A stretch of 6,806 bases of DNA from CAYTID01 sp964437735. Lineage in GTDB: Bacteria > Bacteroidota > Ignavibacteria > UBA10030 > BY39. The DNA is taken from assembly GCA_964437735.1 (NCBI GenBank), contig CAYTID010000107.1:1-6806 (forward strand), read 5' to 3'. This document shows, in pieces, positions 1-5,791 of this stretch (position 1 is the first letter of the stretch; every line of letters begins with the position of its first letter). A program made the translations under genes and the position numbers. The notes beneath the pieces were generated by a model, which had not been told where the DNA came from, ran no database searches, and saw only the letters and a list, made by a program, of their open reading frames with translations.

Positions 1-54
1 CCTCGACCTCCAGGGCCACAACCTGGCGTTCTAACCAGCTGAACTATGGACACC
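1..54 (-). tRNA. tRNA-His (anticodon GTG), 3' end cut by window edge
   Basis: Read on the minus strand, the segment folds as a tRNA. The 5' acceptor strand is GGTGTCCA, including the extra G at position -1 that is typical of tRNA-His. The D-stem GTTC pairs with GAAC around the loop AGCTGGTTA. The anticodon stem CCAGG pairs with CCTGG around the loop TTGTGGC, which places GTG (plus-strand positions 17-19) at the anticodon. The variable loop is AGGTC, and only the first bases of the T-stem are inside the window. The T-loop, the 3' acceptor strand and any encoded CCA lie beyond base 1. The identity rests on both the anticodon and the G-1. It has the same orientation as the protein genes, downstream of a hairpin that probably separates it from them. 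Confidence 0.93.
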
Positions 55-100
55 ATATCGCCAAAGGTTTATTTCACTTTGGAACCGCTATTTTAGTAAG

Positions 101-125
101 AAATCCCGACATATCGTCGGGATTT
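101..125 (-). terminator. Hairpin downstream of the CotH-family gene, probable terminator
   Basis: There is a perfect 10-bp inverted repeat, AAATCCCGAC and GTCGGGATTT, with a 5-nt loop. It lies 45 bases beyond the stop codon of the secreted CotH-family protein and before the tRNA-His gene. The stem is GC-rich at its closing end. The T-tract is weak: the arm ends in ATTT and is followed by CTTACT on the minus strand, so intrinsic termination may be inefficient. It could also act as an mRNA 3'-end stabiliser or in the opposite direction. Confidence 0.55.
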
Positions 126-131
126 AACGTG

Positions 132-164
132 CAAAATATACTTATTTTTTTTCAAAAAAACAAA
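132..164 (-). promoter_or_regulatory. Possible Bacteroidota-type promoter ahead of tRNA-His
   Basis: On the minus strand TTTG (164-161) is followed after 20 bases by TATATTTTG (140-132). This resembles the Bacteroidota sigma consensus TTTG-N19-TAnnTTTG, with one base of extra spacing or one mismatch. If it is real, transcription would begin near 126 and the 101-125 hairpin would sit in the tRNA-His precursor leader. The region is very A/T-rich, so a chance match is quite possible. Confidence 0.2.
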
Positions 165-170
165 TTGACT

Positions 171-2972
171 TTATTTCATTAAAATGAATTTTTTTGTTGA
201 AACATAATTATTCCCCACTTCCAATCTGTAAAAATATACACCACTCGATAAGTTTTTGCCGTTAAAATGTTGTTTGTATTTGCCCGGTTTTTGAAATTCA
301 TCGACCAGTGTCGCCACTTCCTGACCCAATATGTTGAATATTCGTATTAAAACTTTTGATTGAACAGGTAAATCATATTCAATAATTGTAGTCGGATTAA
401 ACGGATTAGGATAATTTTGATATAATCTGAAATTCGTAGGTTTCGCAATCAGGTATTGCTTCTCGCTCGTGATTGTTCCGGTCTCCGTTGTTTTTAATAT
501 AGTTGCATCATTGCCGACAGCGATTCCGTACGCCGGATCAACAAAATGTATTGCAAATATGTCATGGGCATCAGCCGTGTATTGCGAATACCAATTATCT
601 CCCCGGTCATTTGAAAAATATATATTTCCATTTTCCCCGGCAACGTATAATGAATTATCGTTAAGAATGTGTAAGGTATTTAACTTTGTGGATAACGGAA
701 TACTCTTATTGATCCAGTCCAAACCTCGATTTGTAGATGTCAGAACCGTTCCGTTATCACCAACAATCCAAACAACGGCATCATTATAGATCTTTATCTC
801 GTTCAGATTGGAGGCGACGCTCGAGTTTTGGGATTGAAAAGAACCGCCTCCCGGGTTTGCCGTGAATATCGAACCTTTGCTGCCTACAACAATGACCCGG
901 TTATCAGTAAAAGCCGCAATTCCGGAAAAATTTGTTGTTGAATCAACGACCTGAGGTGTCCATATGTTTCCATTGTCTGTTGTTGTTAAAACTAATCCTT
1001 TATCCCCGGCTATCCAACCGTTTTGATTCAGTGAGAAAAATATGCTTCTGAGATTTCGTGTTGTTGAGGTATGGATTTTTGTCCAGAAATTTCCATTGTC
1101 AATACTCTTGAAAAGTGTTCCGAATTCGCCTACAGCAAATAATGTGTTTATCTGAGGAGATGCAAACTTGAAGAAATGTGTATTCATTCCGATTTGTCTT
1201 CCGTTCCAGTCAACGCCACCATTTGATGTAATCAAAAATGTTCCGTGCTCACCGAGAATACATCCGTTTTGCTGATCTGTAAATTTAACATCATAAAATC
1301 GCTGCCAGAAAAAAGTTGGTTGTCTGAACCATTTTTGTGTGTAGGTTTCCGACATTAATGCAGAAATGTATTTGTCGTTGCCTGTGTGATCCTGATTGAG
1401 ATTATCAATTGTTACAAAATTAGCAAAAGAATTAATACCGGAAGGCAAACTTTCCCAATAAGAACCATTGTAAAAATGAGCGCGAAGCATTCTTTCATTC
1501 TGTACACCAATCCCAAGTTCTCTACGATCTGAAGGGTAGTTATTGTACATAAATTGTATTTTTGCTGAATATGTCGCAGTTGTCGGGTGCGGAGTAATCA
1601 CCAACCACCTTTTTATAAGTTTTTCTGATGATGGATTTGTTACAAACGGAGGAGTTGAATCGGGGTATGCTCTTATTGTGACACTATCCAATCCGCTGAA
1701 ACTGTGAAACCACATAGTTGCTATTGTTCTTCCGTCGTAAGTGATAAAATGATAAGGAACATCCGTTTGTGTTATTTTGGTAGTAGCAATATTATATAAT
1801 CCAGCCGGAGGATTGATAAATGTTTTATAAAGGAAGTTTCTTCTTACGGTAACATAATATTTCAATGCCTTGACATGTTCATAAAAATCCTGAATGGTCC
1901 CCCATTTTTGTGGATCGGAAATCACCTCATTAGTAATCAAGCTTGCAAGGCTGTCGATGCGTCGGTTCATTCTGGTTTCGGTAAAAATATTATCCAGTAC
2001 AAATTTTAATTTTAATCTGAATTTTTCCTTTAATATTGGCCTTGATAGCCAACGGTCTTTTAACAAATTCGATGGACCTGAAAGAGGGGGATACGTATAT
2101 ACAAAGCCGTCGTTTAATAATGAAGAAGGATAAGGTTTTAAGGTACTGCCATCTCTTCCCCATGAAAGATCATAATCCCATGGTATTATGATCCACTTTT
2201 GATTTGCTCTTGTTGTGTCATGAAAAAGAGAATAATTTTTATTATAACTATCACCCATCATCGTTAAGGAGTTAACGACAAACCAATTTAAGACACTATT
2301 GGTATCAAATAAATCCACGACCGTGCTTGCAAAAGCCGAACTATCGGTCGTGTTAAGTGTAAAAATTAATTGTTTTAAATCTTCATAATCATTTGCGGTC
2401 CCAATTTCTTTTGAATAGTACAATTTTAATAAACTGTCCGTTTGAATTGTTAAATCACCTTGAGCGTAGGTATCATCTGCTTCATATAAATTACCGACCG
2501 TAAAACCACGATTAATAAGAAAATATCTGTCGATTTTATCAATAAAAGCAAATAAACCCTTGGTCTCGTTATTTATTTTAAAAATTGAATGATAACAAAA
2601 AGGAGCCACTGCGTTGATGTCTGAAAATAAATCCCAGGATAGCTTTTCTCTTAAGAAAGATTTATCCGTATACATCGAATTCAGATTAATGTCCCTTAAA
2701 CCGAAAAATAGGTTTGATGTTGCAAAACGGACACGATATGCCTTTTTTGCATAATATCTTGTTGAATGACCTTTAAACCTGATATTCGATTCGGGCCAGG
2801 TTGTATCGTTTGATGTGAACGGGGCAGGGAGGCGGACATCGCTCCAGATACTCCGCGTGTAAAGAGATTCAAAATCTGCCGATGTCATAGCTACTTTATA
2901 TTGTGGGATTTGAGATTGAGAACAAGCAGTAGCAAATGTTATTAAAAATATTAAGCGATAAATATATTTCAC
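171..2972 (-). CDS. Secreted CotH-family kinase fused to a seven-bladed propeller, with T9SS sorting domain
   Basis: Numbering is from the GTG start (933 aa). Residues 1-16 are a signal sequence (KYIYR, then a hydrophobic core) ending FATAC, so C17 could be lipidated or ATA could be cut by signal peptidase I. Residues about 60-390 are a CotH kinase-like domain: IRFKGHSTR near 64, LRDINLNS and SFLREKL near 92-111, a GLFAFIDKIDRYF stretch near 139, NYSLFHD at 246-252, and IPWDYDLSWG with D266 and D268. CotH proteins include ATP-dependent protein kinases of spore coats; the substrate here is unknown. Residues about 386-556 are beta-rich and unassigned. Residues 559-845 are seven Ycf48/BNR-like propeller units. 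Residues 848-933 are a type A T9SS C-terminal domain containing YQNYPNPFNP and GVYFYRL, so the protein is expected at the cell surface or outside. GTG at 2972 is preferred because AGGA precedes it by 5 bases. A TTG at 3029 would add 19 residues, giving 952 aa, but has no convincing ribosome binding site. Confidence 0.9.
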   Translation of the reverse strand: MKYIYRLIFLITFATACSQSQIPQYKVAMTSADFESLYTRSIWSDVRLPAPFTSNDTTWPESNIRFKGHSTRYYAKKAYRVRFATSNLFFGLRDINLNSMYTDKSFLREKLSWDLFSDINAVAPFCYHSIFKINNETKGLFAFIDKIDRYFLINRGFTVGNLYEADDTYAQGDLTIQTDSLLKLYYSKEIGTANDYEDLKQLIFTLNTTDSSAFASTVVDLFDTNSVLNWFVVNSLTMMGDSYNKNYSLFHDTTRANQKWIIIPWDYDLSWGRDGSTLKPYPSSLLNDGFVYTYPPLSGPSNLLKDRWLSRPILKEKFRLKLKFVLDNIFTETRMNRRIDSLASLITNEVISDPQKWGTIQDFYEHVKALKYYVTVRRNFLYKTFINPPAGLYNIATTKITQTDVPYHFITYDGRTIATMWFHSFSGLDSVTIRAYPDSTPPFVTNPSSEKLIKRWLVITPHPTTATYSAKIQFMYNNYPSDRRELGIGVQNERMLRAHFYNGSYWESLPSGINSFANFVTIDNLNQDHTGNDKYISALMSETYTQKWFRQPTFFWQRFYDVKFTDQQNGCILGEHGTFLITSNGGVDWNGRQIGMNTHFFKFASPQINTLFAVGEFGTLFKSIDNGNFWTKIHTSTTRNLRSIFFSLNQNGWIAGDKGLVLTTTDNGNIWTPQVVDSTTNFSGIAAFTDNRVIVVGSKGSIFTANPGGGSFQSQNSSVASNLNEIKIYNDAVVWIVGDNGTVLTSTNRGLDWINKSIPLSTKLNTLHILNDNSLYVAGENGNIYFSNDRGDNWYSQYTADAHDIFAIHFVDPAYGIAVGNDATILKTTETGTITSEKQYLIAKPTNFRLYQNYPNPFNPTTIIEYDLPVQSKVLIRIFNILGQEVATLVDEFQKPGKYKQHFNGKNLSSGVYFYRLEVGNNYVSTKKFILMK
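438..1298 (-). repeat. Seven 41-codon propeller repeats inside the CotH-family gene
   Basis: Seven degenerate units of exactly 41 codons (123 bases) run without any indel. The anchors are G-x-x-G (GEHG, GEFG, GDKG, GSKG, GDNG, GENG, then the altered GNDA) and a later G-x-x-W (GVDW, GNFW, GNIW, GGSF, GLDW, GDNW, GTIT). Both anchors recur at the same 41-residue interval. The pattern is that of Ycf48-like/BNR (Asp-box) beta-propeller blades, and seven units would close one propeller. DNA identity between units is low, so the array is an old one and not a recent tandem duplication. Unit 4 has F in place of W; unit 7 lacks both the second glycine and the W. Confidence 0.85.
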
Positions 2973-2977
2973 TGCAA

Positions 2978-2981
2978 TCCT
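2978..2981 (-). promoter_or_regulatory. Shine-Dalgarno AGGA deciding the GTG start of the CotH-family gene
   Basis: AGGA on the minus strand ends 5 bases before the GTG at 2972. Starting there yields a compact lysine/arginine-plus-hydrophobic signal sequence. The upstream in-frame TTG at 3029, 7 bases after the stop of the preceding gene, has only a distant AGAAG and would give an unusually long N-terminus with two charged clusters. Confidence 0.5.
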
Positions 2982-3036
2982 ATTATTCAACGTAAAAAGT
3001 ATTTTGATAAATACAGTGATTCTCTTCAAACGGGGA

Positions 3037-4377
3037 CTAAATTCTTCTGAGTAATTTTCTTAATTCTTCTTCGGAAGAATTTCGTGTTTTCTCAATATCT
3101 AAATTAAAAAAATTTTTATTCTTATATACCCATCTCCCGTCAATCATCACCGAATCGACATCTTCACGGTCGGCGGAGTAAACAATAGTAGTGTAAAGGT
3201 TTTCAGCTTCATCCTGGATTAGAGGATTCCAGAATTTTTGTAAATCGAGCAAAACTATATCGGCTCTTTTCCCGGCTTCAATGCTTCCGACTTCATTTTG
3301 CATTCCGAGCGCCTCAGCGCCTCTGATTGTAGCCATCTCGAAAATATTCTTAGCCGGCATCGAGGTCGGTCCGTGAAGCGGCTTTTGTATCAAACCGGCG
3401 AGCCTCATTTCCATAAACATATTCAGATTATTATTGCAGGGAGCGCCGTCCGCGCCAAGAGAAACAGAAATACCTTCAGATAAATATAAAGGCACATTCG
3501 CAATTCCTGAACCGAGCTTCAAATTAGAACTAGGACAATGAGAAATCTTAGCTTGAGTTTTTTTTATAATACCTATTTCATCATGATCGAGATGGATACA
3601 ATGTGCAAGGACTGATTTTTCCGAAAGGACTCCGAGATGATTTAAAAATTCCACATTGTCCATGCCGCATCGCTCACGAACCGCATGTATCTCCCCGTTG
3701 TTCTCCGACGCATGTGTATGAAATATCATACCGTCATTTTCAGCAACAATTTTGAATGCTTCCTGCATAAGTCCATCGGTACAGGAAAGAACAAAGCGGG
3801 GGGCGGGCGCGTATCTCACTCTTCCATCGTATGATTTATGCCATTTTTGCGCAAGATCGAGTGTGGAAGATACAGAGGAAGATGTTGTTTCTTTAAGTTT
3901 TGGGTAGACTTCGTTAATATCCATCATTGCTTTGCCGGTGAATGCTTTGAAACCTGTTTCACCAATGGCTCTGATTACTTGTTCATGGTGATTCACGCTC
4001 CCCATGTCTAATATCATAGTTGTTCCGGAACGTATGAGCTCTGAGATCCCGATGAGAGAGGAATAGTACATTGATTTTTCATCGTGCGCTGCTTCGAATG
4101 GGAATATTTTTTTGCTTAGCCAATCGAGAAGGAGAAGATTTTCCGCCATTCCCCGGAAAAGAGTTTGACAAAGATGTATGTGCGTTTGTATAAATCCCGG
4201 GATTGCGATAAGGTGTGATGCATCTATTATTTCGCAATATCGTTTTTTATATTCGTCAATCTCTCTCAGTGAAATAATTTTTTCAATTTGGTTTCCGTTG
4301 ATAACAATGGCGGCATTTTTTAATAATTCATCCGATGATGCCGTTAATATTTTATCTACAATAAGTACTTTTATCAA
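3037..4377 (-). CDS. Amidohydrolase, probable 5'-deoxyadenosine / MTA / SAH deaminase
   Basis: This is a 446-aa metal-dependent amidohydrolase of the TRZ/ATZ/MtaD group, full length for the family. The TIM-barrel metal ligands are visible: T-H66-I-H68 after PGF, H222 with E225 in THASEN, and D310 in LGADGAPCNN. AHCIH (258-262) and SHCPSSNLKLGSG (279-291) are the strand-6/7 signatures of adenosine-analogue deaminases. The C-terminal GSIEAGKRADIVLLD is the usual return to the small beta-sandwich that the N-terminus opens. Such enzymes deaminate S-adenosylhomocysteine, methylthioadenosine or 5'-deoxyadenosine to the inosine forms in the cytosol, clearing by-products of SAM use. The RYAPAPRFVLSC and GADGAPCNNN wording resembles proteins usually annotated as 5'-deoxyadenosine deaminase, but substrate choice cannot be read from sequence. 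The start is TTG, supported by AAGAGG 5 bases upstream. The gene lies after a terminator, so it probably begins its own transcript; the CotH-family gene follows. Confidence 0.88.
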   Translation of the reverse strand: MIKVLIVDKILTASSDELLKNAAIVINGNQIEKIISLREIDEYKKRYCEIIDASHLIAIPGFIQTHIHLCQTLFRGMAENLLLLDWLSKKIFPFEAAHDEKSMYYSSLIGISELIRSGTTMILDMGSVNHHEQVIRAIGETGFKAFTGKAMMDINEVYPKLKETTSSSVSSTLDLAQKWHKSYDGRVRYAPAPRFVLSCTDGLMQEAFKIVAENDGMIFHTHASENNGEIHAVRERCGMDNVEFLNHLGVLSEKSVLAHCIHLDHDEIGIIKKTQAKISHCPSSNLKLGSGIANVPLYLSEGISVSLGADGAPCNNNLNMFMEMRLAGLIQKPLHGPTSMPAKNIFEMATIRGAEALGMQNEVGSIEAGKRADIVLLDLQKFWNPLIQDEAENLYTTIVYSADREDVDSVMIDGRWVYKNKNFFNLDIEKTRNSSEEELRKLLRRI

Positions 4378-4382
4378 ATTAT

Positions 4383-4388
4383 CCTCTT
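4383..4388 (-). promoter_or_regulatory. Strong Shine-Dalgarno AAGAGG for a TTG start
   Basis: AAGAGG on the minus strand lies 5 bases (ATAAT) before the TTG at 4377. It is the clearest ribosome binding site in the window, and it fixes the start of the amidohydrolase where the family's expected N-terminus (a short beta-strand, IKVLIVDKI) begins. Confidence 0.75.
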
Positions 4389-4435
4389 ACAAATATTTTA
4401 ATCGAGTAAAAATAGAAATCATTTTTATATATTCC

Positions 4436-4466
4436 AAAAAAATAGAGTCATGATTGACTCTATTTT
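4436..4466 (-). terminator. Rho-independent terminator of the serine cluster
   Basis: AATAGAGTCA and TGACTCTATT form a perfect 10-bp stem (4441-4450 with 4455-4464) around a 4-nt loop, extendable to 12 bp with A-T pairs. On the minus strand it runs into seven Ts (4442-4436). It sits 30 bases past the DUF1015 stop and 59 bases before the amidohydrolase start. It therefore most likely ends the aminotransferase-serA-DUF1015 transcript. The stem has only three G-C pairs, so strength is moderate. Confidence 0.8.
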
Positions 4467-4495
4467 GAAGCCTTGAATTCTTCGTACTGTTACTA

Positions 4496-5737
4496 TCAGT
4501 CGAGAAAATGAATAACAAGCCCGTCTCTCAACTTTGGTTCGAACCAGGTAGATTTAGGGGGCATGATTTTTCCGGCATCGGCAATTGAGATAAGTTCTTC
4601 GATGGATGTTGGGAATAAAGCAAATGCGATAACCATTTCTCCGGAATCAACACGTCGTTCAAGTTCACTTAATCCACGTATTCCGCCCACAAAATCAATG
4701 TTTTTGCTTGTGCGGGGATCATCAATACCGAGCACAGGGTTCAAAATATGGTTTTGCAAAATCGAAACATCGAGCTTGTTGATTACATCATCGCCATCCT
4801 GAAAATCTGATTTTAATTTCAGGTAGTACCATTTTTTGTCAATGTACATACCGAACTCACCTTTTTCCCGCGGCTTTGCCTGCCCGGCAATTTTTTCAAT
4901 TTCAAACTTTTTCTCAATCTCAGCGATAAATCCTTCAACGGTTTTTTCGTTAAGATTTTTTACAACCCGGTTGTAGTCGAGAATTTTTAATTGATTGTGA
5001 GGAAAGATCACTGCCAGGAAAAAATTGTACTCTTCACTGCCGTTGTGGTCAGGATTGTTCTTCTTCCGCTCGACGCCCATTCTTGCGGCGGAGGCTGAGC
5101 GGTGGTGACCGTCGGCAATGTAAAGATTTGGGATGGCATCAAATATTTTTGTGATCTCTGAAATCAATTTGTTGTCGGTAATTATCCAAAACTGATGACG
5201 GATACCGTCTTGAGCGGTGAAATCGTATTCGGCTTTTTCAGCGATTACGGAGGAAACAATTCGATCCAACTCAGAATTAGCATGGTATGTCAAAAATATC
5301 GGACCGGTCTGTGCATTGGTCACTCTGATATGATTCGTGCGATCGTCTTCCTTAACTTTTCTTGTAAGTTCATGTTTCTTGATTATTCCGCCTAAATATT
5401 CCTGCACCGATACGCATCCGACTAATCCATACTGTGTGTGAGAGTCCATTGTTTGCCCGTAAATATAGAGATGTGGATTTGCGTCTTGTGTGATTATACC
5501 ATCGGCGATGAATTTATCTAAGTTCTCTTTTCCTTTCCTGTAGACAAGTGGATCGTAAAGAGAAATTGACGGGTCTAAATCAATTTCCGGTTTTCCGACA
5601 TGAAGAAAGCTCAGCGGATGTCCTTCGGCTTCGCTGCGGGCTTCGTCCGAATTTAGTACGTCGTATGGTTTCGATGCTACTTCTGCTGCATATTGCGCTA
5701 GAGGACGCCAGCCTTTAAATGGTTTGAGTGTTGACAT
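4496..5737 (-). CDS. DUF1015 family protein in a serine-biosynthesis cluster
   Basis: This is a 413-aa soluble protein with no signal peptide or membrane segment, full length for the DUF1015 family. Family landmarks are the N-terminal PFKGWRP and ASKPYDV, YIYGQ near 91-95, KHELT with a following DDRTNHIR (120-138), ADGHHRSASAARM (208-220), a central LDYNRVVK, and the C-terminal IMPPKSTWFEPKLRDGL (391-407). The family has no firmly established biochemical function known to me. Its gene is often found beside serA and an aminotransferase, as here: it is 54 bases downstream of serA and before the terminator. The DGHHR-x-x-A element recalls the nucleotide-binding loop of ParB/sulfiredoxin-fold proteins, which include free-serine kinases (SerK, SbnI). 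A role in phosphoserine/serine interconversion is therefore an inference worth testing, not an assignment. ATG at 5737 starts the family-typical N-terminus but has no Shine-Dalgarno. Confidence 0.88.
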   Translation of the reverse strand: MSTLKPFKGWRPLAQYAAEVASKPYDVLNSDEARSEAEGHPLSFLHVGKPEIDLDPSISLYDPLVYRKGKENLDKFIADGIITQDANPHLYIYGQTMDSHTQYGLVGCVSVQEYLGGIIKKHELTRKVKEDDRTNHIRVTNAQTGPIFLTYHANSELDRIVSSVIAEKAEYDFTAQDGIRHQFWIITDNKLISEITKIFDAIPNLYIADGHHRSASAARMGVERKKNNPDHNGSEEYNFFLAVIFPHNQLKILDYNRVVKNLNEKTVEGFIAEIEKKFEIEKIAGQAKPREKGEFGMYIDKKWYYLKLKSDFQDGDDVINKLDVSILQNHILNPVLGIDDPRTSKNIDFVGGIRGLSELERRVDSGEMVIAFALFPTSIEELISIADAGKIMPPKSTWFEPKLRDGLVIHFLD

Positions 5738-5791
5738 ATTAGAAAATTAAAATTTAAATTGAAAAAATTAAAAATGGTAAATAATTAAATA
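5738..5791 (-). other. AT-only-like spacer between serA and the DUF1015 gene
   Basis: This 54-base spacer has only five G or C bases and is built from runs such as TTTTTAATTTTTTC and TTAAATTTTAATTTTC on the coding strand. It holds no Shine-Dalgarno before the DUF1015 ATG. That fits Bacteroidota-like initiation on unstructured A/T-rich leaders. No terminator hairpin is present, so read-through from serA is expected. Confidence 0.5.

Noticed and set aside
61..82. Small inverted repeat CCAAAG...CTTTGG in the tRNA-His leader
   Set aside because: The stem is only 6 bp with a 10-nt loop and no T-run; it is too weak to call a terminator or regulatory element.
145..160. Run of eight T then C then seven A, a possible A/T hairpin
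   Set aside because: Homopolymer symmetry in an A/T-rich gap; with a 1-nt centre it cannot form a proper loop, and nothing else supports a function.
469..789. Plus-strand open frame of 106 codons inside the CotH-family gene
   Set aside because: It lies antisense to the well-supported propeller coding region, has no recognisable domain or ribosome site, and follows from codon composition of the real gene.
4378..4435. Promoter for the amidohydrolase gene
   Set aside because: AATATTTG (4397-4390) resembles the -7 element, but the only upstream TTTG (4438-4435) is 37 bases away, far from the expected spacing. No sigma-70 pair fits either. A promoter is expected here but could not be placed.
4178..4453. 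Plus-strand open frame of 91 codons crossing the amidohydrolase start and the terminator
   Set aside because: It runs antisense through conserved amidohydrolase N-terminal residues and ends within the terminator hairpin. There is no sign of a real protein.
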